The notes under the pieces were generated by a model. The model made no database searches and had not been told where the DNA came from. It was given only the letters and a program-made list of their open reading frames with translations. A program made the position numbers and the translations under genes. From contig CM061091.1 of the NCBI GenBank assembly GCA_030770545.1, forward strand, positions 15,990,501-16,054,500: a stretch of 64,000 nucleotides of DNA, in the 5' to 3' direction. Of the stretch, positions 23,406-34,059 are shown in pieces (position 1 is the first letter of the stretch; each line of letters begins with the position of its first letter). Origin of the DNA: Macropodus opercularis. Taxonomy: Eukaryota; Chordata; Actinopteri; Anabantiformes; Osphronemidae.

Positions 23406-25804
23406 GAGGACGTTTTGTATGAGAGCCACGGACTCTCGTGAATGAGGACGCGTGACGTGTTTAGTCCTGTGCTGCTAATTAGGAGATAAAAATGAACAAA
23501 CCTCTCATGAGATCTATTTTTAAAAAAAAAATCAAACCAAATCAAAACCAAGCCAAGACCTTTACGGCATGCTACACCCTGCCTGTACCAGGTTAAACCT
23601 CTTTGCTTCCTTAGGCAGTACTCAAAGGCTCCACCTAATGCCAACTGACTTTATACACTTTACGTATTTGTTGACTGTAAAGGACATACAGCATGTTTCA
23701 AACATTATTTATAAGGGTTTCAACTTCCAGTGAAAGCAGTTCCACGCGGTCAAACAGTGGCTTCCTCCAGTCTCTGGACCGTGGGTCGACATTCCAATTT
23801 ATTGGAGCTGAGGGACTTACAATCATACTTTAAATGGTGAAGTCATCAGTGTATAATGATGTTTGTCTATGTCAGCATGCGTGTGATTGTACTGACCCAG
23901 GTCTAATTCAGGTCTAGACTTTATGCTGCGGCACTTAACTGACTGAATATTAGACAGAGTTATCGCTCTGATTTGCACAATAAGACTTATTAACTGTCTG
24001 TTAACTGGAGGGGCAGGTAACGTCTACTTACGTTTGCTCTCTACCAGGTAATACCTGTACATAAGTTGACATTTTTAACTGTACGAATCAGGCAAATTAG
24101 GATTAGATTTAGAAACACAAAGTTACACACTTTCCTGCATATTATAAAGTTAGTTATAAAGATATGCAGTGATGATGAATTGACTATTGGCATATTTGCC
24201 AAAGTACAACGTATGCAAGAAATGGAAAACTCCATTTGGAAACTCAAACGCCTGGAGGAGTGTTGGCTGCTCAGGGTAAATTTGAAAATGTGTGAATGTA
24301 TGAACAAACGGAACCAACGACGTTTTCGGTTTGCACATAATTTACAAAATGTTGGTCCTGCTCCAACTACACAGCTAATGTCCAGAGAGTGCAAAGGTTT
24401 GATTTACTTGAAGAGCTTTTTTATGCCACATGAGCAAGATGTTAACTAATGACACCAATCCAAACGTGTTTAGAGCTCAGTAAGTGATAGGTGATAGGAT
24501 TCCATGAATTTATTCAACCAAACTGCAAATGTAGCTGTGGTAGACTTTGTATGAGATGTTTAACATTGTGATCAGGTCTAAACAGCAGATTTCATCTCTG
24601 GGTTTTAAATGTAACCACATCAGTGACATATTCTGAGCATGTTTAAAACATTACCTATAACTTAAGTGAGGTTTAAGATTTGATAAGGGATTTTTTTTTG
24701 CAAAAAAGCAAAGATAAAGTGTTTAGTCACACCATGTGACTATACACTGACACATTCATCATAACTCAGAAGAAGGGTAAAAAAAGGTTTAGAGCATGTG
24801 ATGTCTTTTTATTAGATTTCTTTGAAATACAAGGTGCTTTTTATGGTTTGCTGTTAAACCATTTGTGTATTTTTTTATTTCATAGCCTTTATGGACAACA
24901 GTTAGTGTTTACGAGTAGATGTCAGCTGCATTTATGATCTAGTTCCCTCTGTGGTGAGCTGTAGACTGCCCTCAACCAGTCCTTTAACCAGAAATCATGT
25001 CCCTGTTGAATTTATCCATTCCAACATGAGTTTTACTGAAAATATTTCAAAATGCTAGTTTAATACCAAGGCATGTGAAGAAATCTGACAATCCATGAGC
25101 CACTGGCAGTAAACATGTTTAATAAAAACAAAAGTTGCAGTTGCAATGCGAGTACATCCAGAGCAAGTTTGTGTCACTTTATTTACTTTAAATGGCAAAG
25201 TCGTCAGTGTATAATGAGGTTTGTCTATGTCAGCATGCGAGTCATTGAAAAACAAATTGGAGTTGCAATGCAAGTACATCCAGAGCAGGTTTGTGTCACT
25301 TCATTTACTTCAGTTTTGCTTAAAACATCATTGTTTCGGCAAAAACAAAGACTCAAATTAAGTCTGAAGTGAACTAGCTTTGTTTTAAATGTGCTGATTT
25401 TAGGCAGGATTTACACCTATATCTAGTGAATAATAAAATGTGCATACTTATAATCCCCCATCCTTATAAATACAGATTTCTACATCAAATTAACATGTAA
25501 TAAAACATTCTTATCTGTCCAAATTAGTCCAGTTTCTGACTAAGAGCCAAATGTATTTATTATGAATTTTATTTAAACTGGTTAATTAGCCCAGTTATTT
25601 TTCATCATCTTAAAGCAATGCATGTTTAAATTGATGTTCTTCATCCACCGCTCAACTTCTTAGTGATTCAATCCAACACCAATGTGTCGGTACCAAAAGC
25701 TGAGCGTATTTAAGTGCCCTCTTCCCTCTAAGTAGATCCTCCCTGAGAAAAATGTAGTCTCGTGATCAGTGCAGATATCTTACATGCAGCATTTCCATCA
25801 CGGC
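23406..25804. other. Region between the convergent genes slc38a7 and ctsa
   Basis: It contains the 3' UTRs of both genes and the local repeats listed separately. AATAAA at 25118-25123 on the plus strand and AATAAA on the minus strand (TTTATT at 25557-25562) are candidate polyadenylation signals for slc38a7 and ctsa. No other exon was recognised; the 127-codon open frame at 24066-24449 has no recognisable content. Confidence 0.5.
23829..25315 (+). repeat. Local repeat family: tandem pair at 25130-25315 plus a related segment at 23829-23888
   Basis: Unit A at 25130-25190 and 25258-25315 shares GTTGCAATG, GTACATCCAGAGCA and GTTTGTGTCACTT followed by ATTTACTT. Unit B follows the first A at 25190-25245 (GTCGTCAGTGTATAATGAG, then GTTTGTCTATGTCAGCATGCG) and recurs 1.35 kb upstream at 23835-23888 with few differences. 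Confidence 0.8.
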
Positions 25805-28800
25805 TCAGTAGGGTTCATTTGTTATGAAAGTCTGGAACATCTGGAAAGCTGGACCTGGAGCCCACTGAGGAACCATGTGACCAGCCCCCTGAAACCCAGA
25901 GCACAGTGGTATTTCACAGCAATGCCAGTACATCACTCCGTTTCTGGGCAGTCACTAGACGACACGCTTGCTGCCTACCTTAACTGTCAGGAAGGTGATA
26001 TTTCCAAACTGCTGGTAGAAACCCGCAATCTGGTCTCTGTATAGCCAGCTCTGGTACATAGAAGTTGCCTGAGAACAGCATTTATTATTATTCTGGTCGT
26101 AGTCTGGGAGAAGGGGACTTTTTTAAAATTCTAAACGTTCTTACCTTCAGACCGAGGTCCTCCACAAACCACTGGTCTCCCAGGAAGTTGCAGGCCATGT
26201 CCGTGTCTCCGTTGTAGACAAGCGCCCGCAGGCCCAGAGAGAGCAGCTTCAGATAAACCTCCTTGACTGTCGGGTACAAAGTTGTGTAGTTCATCCCAAC
26301 AGCATCGCTGCAACAAGATCAGAGTCGATCGTTTTAATCAGCTACAGTTTAAATGGATTATAGTAATGTTTATAGTCTGTCATCTGATACTGTCAAAAAC
26401 ATCCTGTAAGCTCATATTCAAATTGTTTGCTTCAGACCAGAACGTGTCCTTTTGACCTTTCACCACAAAGAACAGTCCACTGCACATTTCTTCAAACATG
26501 AAACAGCTCAGAGCCCAGACACATTTTAGGAGAAATGCCAATTGTTTTTTCCTTTCCCTGACTAAGACCAACAGGACGAACCTGAGGGACTCATCATAAC
26601 GATCAAACCAGATGTTTTACCTGCAGATGTCCCATGGTGGCAGTGTGTCAGGTATGTGCAAAGCTTTCCTCACATCTCCTCTGTTCAGCCAGTTAATCTG
26701 AGCTGTACTGTTGATGCAGGGAGGAACTTCACCAAGAGACACTGAAGAAGTCACTGCATGTTGAAACTTCAGAGGAAACGAGTATCATCATTATTAATAA
26801 ACTCAAAAGAATTTAAAGCACAGATGCGTGAATGGTCAACAGCAAAGTGTGATTTCAAGATACGGAATATAACTGAAAATATCTGCACGTTTGTCTTCAT
26901 ACAACATGTTTCTAAAATATATCAGCACTAAAAAAAAATCATGGAAACACTCAAACAGCCTTTTCATATTCGGCCAGACGTATCTCCAAACGATATGAGT
27001 GACTGTTTACGGTTTGTACTTACCCTGATGAAAAAATAAAGTGTCTCAGTCCACAGAGAGAAACACTCACCTTGTGGCTGTGTTGCCGGTAGTTCTTGAA
27101 AAGAAGACTCATGGTCCACTCATAGACTCTGGAGGACCTCTGGCCCTCGCAATCCATGTACAGGGCGTATTCATTCAGTCCGCTGTTATACACAATACCA
27201 AAAGCCACACCCACCTGGAGGGAAACAAGGCTCAAGTAAAATTCTCAGCATTCATCCTGCAGCTGAATACTGGAATAGTTCACACATACCAGTGTCTTGC
27301 AGATTTCTGAACTCGAGTTATAAAAGTTACAGCTTCCTTTGTCACAGCAATTTATGTTCAGATCACGCCATAAACTGTACAGAAACATACATATACAACC
27401 TATGAGCGTCTGATAATGCAGAACCGATTCATCCTCCTATATCTACATATTCAATGCAAACTCAGTACTGTGTTAGCCTTGTTTATTCAAAATGAGCAAC
27501 AACTGAAGTTTGTTGATTTCTAGCATTCAAGGATTCTACAAGGCAAACGTTTACTGTGAGTATTTATTCTTCATAACTTAGTATTCTTTCTTTTCCCTAA
27601 ACATACAGCATTCAAACAGCTTAATTAAAAAAAAAAAATACTAACTTGTTGACTAGATAATCACAAATCTGCCTCATAAACCTCATGTTTGTTCTACTGA
27701 GACATTTACTGCAGCACACAGAAATAAGAGGAAATAACTAGAGGTCACTTACGTTTCTCCAAAGAGGCCATGATAGTAACCAAAGTAGATCAGAGACTGG
27801 TCATTGAGAGCAAAGCTGCTGAGGCCATTTCCTACTGCAAAGCCCTGAATACAAGTAAACGCTTAATATTACATTTTCAAGTATTTAAATACCTTTTGAA
27901 AAGATTTGGGCTGATATTTGGCCACCTTAGAAGCAGTGCATCATGGACGCAGTACCAACAGTAAGCAGCTGGTGGTGCTGGTGAACACACCGTTTAAGGG
28001 TGAAGTGGAGTCTGAATGAAGCGCCTCACCTTGAAGTTGATTTTGGCAGCTCCTGTAGCCACACGCAGGCTGAGAGTTGGTGCATATATTCCACCATAAC
28101 TCTCCCCAAAGATGAAGAACTCGTTTTTAGTGAAATTTGGAAACTTGACTAAGAAACTCTGCAGGGCTCTGTAATTATCATCAGCTACCTAAAAGAGAAA
28201 GACCAGGTAAAACTCCTTCTGGTCCGTTTGAAGTTTGAATGCCCTTCAGCCAGCAGACCGGTCTCACCTGGTCGTCATCAGTTGCATATTTCTGGTCATC
28301 AGAGTAGGAATATCCCACCCCTGCAGGAGATTCTAGATACAGCACGTTGGCAATCTTGTTCCAGCTGAACGTGTTCTCATATAGCGTGGCACCATTGTCA
28401 TTCACCTGAAAAGAGAAGCACACTACGCTTATTCATCATTACTGTAATGCAGTGCACTGATATACTGCACACACTGAGCATGCTCACGTGAAACGGGCCA
28501 TTCTCTGACAGGAACCCATCGAGCGAGCTGCAGCCAGGGCCCCCGTTGAGCCAGAGCACCAGAGGGTCTTTCACTGGGTCCCTCTGAGAGGTCACAAACC
28601 TGCAGAGCATCAGGGTCACTGTTAGGTTCTCCAAACAACACCATACACTTAAAAATAAGATAAGCAGCCTCTGCTGCAAACGAACATAAAAACACACACT
28701 CAGTAAGTATTGGTTATGTTTTATGACAGAAACGTACGATTTAACCAGTAACTATGGTCAGATTGTAAACACCATTTATAGGCCGGTTAAGAGTCCAGGT

Positions 28801-29707
28801 TGTCTCTTTTATGTTAATTTGACACCTTGCATTTCATACAGTTCAAGCTCTGACATATTTTGGGGCATCTAATCTAAACACGGATCAGTGCAGAAGTCAG
28901 GAGAATGTGAGGGTTAATCAAAAATCTTATTGATAGGTTTTTATCAACTAATTGATGGAAGCCTGTTAGAATTCCTTTGGATCCTCGTGCTGTTTGAATT
29001 TTAAGTTTAGAAATATTTTGCATTGTCGTTATACTGCACTGCGGCAGATCAGGTCAGTTTTGCCTAAAAGAACATTCCTAGCACGCTCTGCCTACATGTA
29101 GTATGTGAGAGGTGAAAAACAACCAACGTAGTTTCACTTCATAGTTCATGCAGTACATGAAAGACGAAGTTGGACACTTTCCCACATGTAGTAGCTTAAT
29201 GTGTATTTGTCATGTATCAAATTCAAGAAGGCCTCTGTTTGCTCTCTTTAACTGAATTCAGTTTTGTTCGTTGGAGCACTTCTGCTTCTACCTTTGTTCT
29301 TAGAGTACATACTTATTACTCCAATGCAAACTGAAGTGTATTATGTTATACTACTGTGAGTTGTGCATTTTTAGTGTGGGTTGTGTACTTTAAGTACAGT
29401 ACATAACTAACTGTAATTAGTAACTGGCTGCAGATCTGCAATAAAATGACAACAAATCAGATGAAACGTGAGCTACTGATTCTGTCTGTGCTTTCATTTA
29501 TTTTGACTGTTGGTGATGAACCACATTTATTTCTTACCAGTAATGTAGAAACTTCCCCGGCCGCGCCTGGAGGTATCCGGACCACTGTCGATAGTTGGGT
29601 TTGAACATCATACCAGGCAGGTCGGTAACCTCATCAGGAGCATACTGAGCCCGACATGGGGGAGGGAGGACGGCCAGCAAACCGGCCAGCAGCCACGCGG
29701 CGAACAT
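25805..29707 (-). CDS. ctsa: Lysosomal protective protein / cathepsin A (serine carboxypeptidase)
   Basis: Lysosomal serine carboxypeptidase that in mammals also protects beta-galactosidase and neuraminidase-1. Exons from 5' to 3': 29707-29538, 28599-28488, 28405-28268, 28188-28030, 27844-27753, 27374-27290, 27214-27071, 26766-26621, 26307-26145, 26068-25979 and 25888-25805. They join in frame to 460 residues (human 480). The first ATG is followed by a signal peptide (FAAWLLAGLLAVLPPPCRA). Substrate/oxyanion region: LWLNGGPGCSSLDGFL. The catalytic triad is visible: Ser in GESYGG, Asp in YNGDTDMACNF and His in GAGHMVP. A cysteine-rich insert (NCCDKGSCNFYN) matches the cap region. The 5' end of the 26766-26621 exon uses a weaker acceptor (CTGAAG); the nearer CAG at 26754 would break the frame. 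No key residue is lost. Confidence 0.95.
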
Positions 29708-29789
29708 CGCTGACGCCCGCTCACCTCGAGAAACCACACAAACGTTGAACAGCAGCTCGCATCGGCTTTGAGAAAGTGGACGAAACTAC

Positions 29790-29821
29790 AGCTGCTGCTT
29801 CTGCTGCTTCTTCTTCTTCTT
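29790..29821 (-). repeat. CTG/CTT trinucleotide tract in ctsa 5' UTR
   Basis: Plus strand reads (CTGCTT)-type repeats ending in CTTCTTCTTCTT. On the transcript this is a GAA/GCA-rich 5' UTR segment roughly 80-115 nt before the start codon. Confidence 0.6.
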
Positions 29822-29881
29822 GGAAACAACTTCCTCCAACGTCTTTGACAGCTGCCCCGCGTGAACTACACAAACTCGCGC

Positions 29882-29911
29882 ATCATGTGACTTCTGCTCA
29901 AGTCACGTGAC
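29882..29911. promoter_or_regulatory. ctsa: CLEAR element and second E-box upstream of ctsa
   Basis: GTCACGTGAC at 29902-29911 is a perfect palindromic CLEAR motif, the TFEB/TFE3 site of lysosomal genes. ATCATGTGAC at 29882-29891 is a second TFE/MITF-type site 20 nt away. They sit about 175-205 nt upstream of the ctsa start codon. CTSA is a known TFEB target in mammals; activity here is inferred. Confidence 0.7.
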
Positions 29912-30999
29912 CGGCGCCAGCCTTTATACGGACGTCGGGCGACAGCTTTCAGAAAGCGCACGTTAGTTCTCAATACTGCGAAGCACAAGACACAAACTCA
30001 TTCCACGAGTTAAACCTGTTTATAGAAGTTTCCCAGTGCAGTCAGAAATACCACTTCAAGTTATTTATTCAAAGAATTCACAGGTCAAAAGGTTCTGGTG
30101 GACCCTCCCCCTCTATTCGTGTCTGTGTTATGTTATGGGCCCAGCATTTTAGGCTTATTGTAAACAGATTGTCTAAATAACTGTGGTGTAATTTATCTCC
30201 ACGGCGACGCTGTAGAAGTGCGAATTCATTTCAATGAGTTTAGTAATTTTTATTCTGGTTTGACTTTTTACCTTTATTTTGAAGGCCAGTATACCTACCG
30301 GAAAAAACACCAAACTAATCCCACATCGTTGCAGGGTGGGTAACATAACGTGTAAAGTCTCGTAGACATTTGCTGTAGACTGGAATCCGATTGAAGTGGA
30401 CTTAACTGGACAGTCTGAACTTTAAAACACTCAGTTCAAATGCGACGGGCTACCATCGTCGAGTTTGCTGGTTTAAACGTTAGCTCGGTGTCTTCTTTAC
30501 CTACTAGCAACTCGAGACCACTGATCTCGACCTCGATCACGGTAAAGAAAACAGTAAACTGTAACTTCCACAGTACACGGTGATGCCATGTAGATACTGT
30601 GTTTTGTGCATGTAGTAAACGTTATTCGAATAGGTTACATTCACACAATGCGTAAACAAGTCGAAATTAGCACAAGTGAATTGAAACACATTGAGCTGTT
30701 AGCGTTTCCGGTACAAACCTGTCACAATAAGTTTGAGCCTCGGAACATGTGGTCTTTTGGTACATGTTTTTATAAATGAAAAAATAATCTGCCTTGAAAT
30801 GGAACACTGATTGTGCGTGTCAATGTTGAATATTTAAGTGTCTCATTTTGACAATATGTATTTTACATAAACGCAGAAAAACCTGCCTACACGGAAATGA
30901 GCGATTTTACTTTGAAGCCGGACCTTTCCCGTAGCGCGAGGCGGGCCGAAGCAGCTGATTCAAACTCCTTTTGGTTGTTGTTTTGTCCCGGTCAGAAAC
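29912..30999. other. Region between the divergent genes ctsa and E2F
   Basis: No coding content was recognised. The 100 nt before the E2F start are CpG-containing (CCCGTAGCGCGAGGCGGGCC at about 30929-30948) and probably hold its promoter and 5' UTR. Confidence 0.45.
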
Positions 31000-33656
31000 A
31001 TGGATTTTGAAATTAGCCCAGACGAAGAGATCGACATAACGGATCACAATCCCAAAAGCCAGAGGACCCAAAGGAGCCTCACCGTGCTGACCACGAAGTT
31101 CATGAAGTTAATCCAAGAAGCCAAAGACGGTGAGCTGGACCTCAAAGATGTAAGTGGTCTGGATCGCGTAGCGCAACAGGATTTCAGAGAAACTTTTGTT
31201 ACGAATGACATAGTTAATTACAATATTGGTCGTCAATAGGTACAAACAAAAGCCTGACAACTACTGATTGAGCGAATATGCCATTATTTTACAAATGATA
31301 CCTTTTCAATTAACTTGTTGTTGCTGTTTCCTATTTGTAAACATTTCTCTATTTCTGTTTTCAATTGTGAGTTTTTTTCCAAATTAAAAAAACAGCATGA
31401 CGCATTATATATACATTATAATATGACTTTGGGCCCAACAGAACAATCTCGTATGCCTAAAAATCAATGGCTATAGCCAGTGGGTCAAAACATTTCATTA
31501 TAATTCTCACTGTTGTCAGTGATTACGTCAGTGATCACAGTAAACAAGGTTATTGTCATTTGAAAGTTTTGACTGCAGAGAGCTTTTTGTTAATTATGTA
31601 ATCTAATGAAAGTAGCTTTAATACAACAATAATTCTGAAACAGCACATGCAGCAAGTATAGCTAACAACTGTCTAACAAACTGACTATTCATAATCACAT
31701 TATAGCCTGTAGATTATGTTTATTATTATTAACTTATCGACATTTTTTGTCTTTCAGGCCGTAAATATCTTGGCTTCTGGGCAGAAGAGGAGAATCTACG
31801 ACATCACAAATGTACTGGAGGGTGTTGGTCTGATTGTAAAAGTAGACAAGAGGATCATCAAGTGGGTGTAAGTTTTTAACCTTTTCTTGTGTACATACAA
31901 TTAGAGGAGTTTCAGCACTGTGGGGCAAAATATATTTACTAATCATATCGTCTTTTCCAAACAAGGGGTGATGTATGTTATGAGTTATCAAACAGACTGA
32001 AACAGTTATTGTCAGAACTGGAGGACTTGGAGCAGATGGAATTTATGCTGGACCAGCAGAAAGTCTGGGTGGAACAGAGCATCAGGAACATAACAGAAGA
32101 CTGCAGTAAATATCCTTTTTATGCCTGAATGAACACATTGCTTCTTTGTGTGTGTATGTGTTTTTAGAAATACGAGCACTTGTCGGAAATGTGGAACCTT
32201 TCCTGGTTTAAAGACAGCAGTTGAAAGTAATATATTGTTAGCAAATTCAATGTGGATTAGTCCTTTATGATGCAAAGTCTAGATTTCCTTTAGCAAAAGT
32301 CCTGAACTTGTATCTTGCCACAGTTGTTCTCTTTAAATTAGTGCAGTATTCATGTTGAACCTTAACTCCACTGAACTCTGACCTATGTGAACCACGAAGA
32401 TATCTGCAACTGCTTCAATGGTAATGTATCATCATGCTCTAAAGATGAAAGCGGTTATGTTTTTAATGTAAAGTGCTGGATTTTAATTAAATCAATACAT
32501 CTGGACAACCATATATACAATTGCTGGCATGTGCATCACCACAGCAGCTCAGTTGTTGCTGCTTGATCAGTGTAGAGGAAAAACCTTTACTGTTTCTTCA
32601 GGCAACACGCTGTTGGCTGTACGAGCGCCACCTGGCACACAGCTTGATGTTCCCATTCCCAAAGCTGTAAGTCCTGCGTCATAGGAAGCTGCTGTAGTTT
32701 CTTCTTATGCTGCTGCCTTTATTTCAGATGAGCTGATTTGGTATGTGCACCTCTGACTTCAGGTCCAGGACGGCCCAGTGAAGTACCAGATCTATCTCAA
32801 GAGCAGCGGCGGACCCATAGATGTTGTACTACTTAACAAAGGCTCTGTCAGCTCTGTTCCCTTAGTGCTGCCAGTCCCGCCACCAGAAGAAATGTTGCGG
32901 AGGGCTAGGTTAGCCATGTCTTCTTCAAATGACAGACAAAGCAGCAACACACATATTCAGGCTTCAGCTGATCCCACAAATAGCACTAAATCTAGACGGA
33001 CGCCCACGGAGCTTCATGCACAGCCATTGTTAAAGACCGAGCCGCACAGAGCTGGTCCGTCTAAATGTGAGTATTTCAGTGTTACATTAATGCAACACAT
33101 GAGCAACATAACTGAAGGTAAAATGCTTTTTGACCTTAGCAGTGCTGCTTAACTCTGAGCCAGTTGCAGCTCACACTTCACTAATTATTTCATCGACATT
33201 TGCATTCGTATTCACATGTTTCTTTATGCTTTGTGTAATTTTCCTAGGGCCAGAGTTCTCCAAGGAACTGAAAAACCTACTAGACTCACCCAACGGTAGT
33301 GACCTTGTTGTTGTTGTTGTTGTTGTTTTATTTCTTTTTTACATTTGTAAAGTCTGTGTATGTGATTGTACTTCATCATATATTAGTGTATGTTTCTTCT
33401 CATTTCTACAGAAATAATGGATGCAAACCTTATCACAAAGCTTGTGGCCTCTCAAGGTAAGTGTTTTGTGACGTTGATATTTATAGTTCATTATTATTTG
33501 CAGGGTGTTCGTTAATCACATGCTTCCTTCTCAGTTTTTTCTCCGCTCCTCCATGTGCCTTCGCCTCCACCTGAACATGACATCATCTGTAATCTGGATG
33601 ACGGCGAAAGCCTCTGTGAGCTCTATGATGTTTCTGGTCCCAACGTTAGACCATGA
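31000..33656 (+). CDS. e2f4: E2F4/E2F5-class transcription factor (e2f4-like)
   Basis: Nuclear DNA-binding partner of DP proteins, normally a repressor bound by p107/p130. Nine exons: 31000-31149, 31758-31867, 31966-32109, 32377-32420, 32602-32666, 32763-33066, 33248-33295, 33412-33456 and 33535-33656, giving 343 residues (human E2F4 about 413). The winged helix is at about residues 24-87 (RSLTVLTTKF, then QKRRIYDITNVLEGVGLI); the usual AVRQKRRIYD is ASGQKRRIYD here. Dimerisation and marked-box regions follow (DQQKVWVEQSIRNITEDCS, HEDICNCFNGNTLLAVRAP, KYQIYLKSSGGPIDVVLLN). A pocket-binding-like tail ends NLDDGESLCELYDV, comparable with YNLDESEGVCDLFDV in E2F4. The intron between exons 3 and 4 is AT-AC. 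Human E2F4 lies on 16q like its neighbours, which favours e2f4, but the sequence is divergent and e2f5 is not excluded. Confidence 0.85.
32110..32376 (+). other. e2f4: U12-type AT-AC intron in the E2F gene
   Basis: The intron begins ATATCCTTTT (U12 5' splice consensus ATATCCTT) and ends GAAC before TCTGACC. A branch-point-like AACCTTAAC lies at 32358-32366, with its adenosine 11-12 nt from the 3' end. No GT-AG pair keeps the frame, because TGA lies in frame just upstream of 32377. With these boundaries the protein reads TEDCSN then LTYVNHEDIC, matching the E2F4 pattern TED..N..LAYVTHEDIC. Confidence 0.88.
33306..33327 (+). repeat. (GTT)n microsatellite in E2F intron
   Basis: About seven GTT/TTG units start roughly 10 nt after the donor site of the exon ending at 33295. 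Confidence 0.85.
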
Positions 33657-33739
33657 ACAATGTGCTACCACTTTACAAAAGTAAATATTTTACTGTAAAA
33701 ATGTACATATACGCCGGTTTTATATATTTGTCTATACCT

Positions 33740-33745
33740 AATAAA
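33740..33745 (+). other. e2f4: Polyadenylation signal of the E2F gene
   Basis: AATAAA 84 nt after the stop codon, giving a short 3' UTR before the drc4 promoter region. Confidence 0.7.
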
Positions 33746-33951
33746 AAGGACTGACAACAAGAGTTTATTTATTTATCAGTGTCTATCTATGTATCTGTCA
33801 TGGTTTAAAATATATACACTATGTTACAGAATGTTTGCACATTTCTATAAATGCTATGAAAAACACAGAAACTAGAGTGTTACAGGTTTCTATGTAAAAG
33901 CTAACAAGCGTTAGCTGGTGGCTAGCTGTTAGTAACTGAAGAGGAGTTTGT

Positions 33952-33976
33952 GTTGCTATGGCAACACGTGTTTGTT
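33952..33976 (+). promoter_or_regulatory. drc4: RFX X-box and forkhead site upstream of drc4
   Basis: GTTGCTATGGCAAC at 33952-33965 is one base from the palindromic X-box GTTGCCATGGCAAC used by RFX factors at ciliary genes. TGTTTGTT at 33969-33976 is a forkhead (FOXJ1-type) site. Both lie 85-110 nt before the drc4 start codon. Confidence 0.72.
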
Positions 33977-34059
33977 ACCGCAGGATGCGTCTAGCCTTAG
34001 CTTTGCTTATCACTTCTAAATACCAACATTAGCTGCACGTGACTTGCCCTGTGTAAACG

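Noticed and set aside
24066..24449. 127-codon plus-strand open frame between slc38a7 and ctsa
   Set aside because: Low-complexity composition typical of UTR, overlapped by a long open frame on the opposite strand, and no recognisable domain or splice context.
26621..26753. Alternative 5' boundary for ctsa exon 8 at the better-looking CAG
   Set aside because: It would break the reading frame relative to the previous exon; 26766 keeps it.
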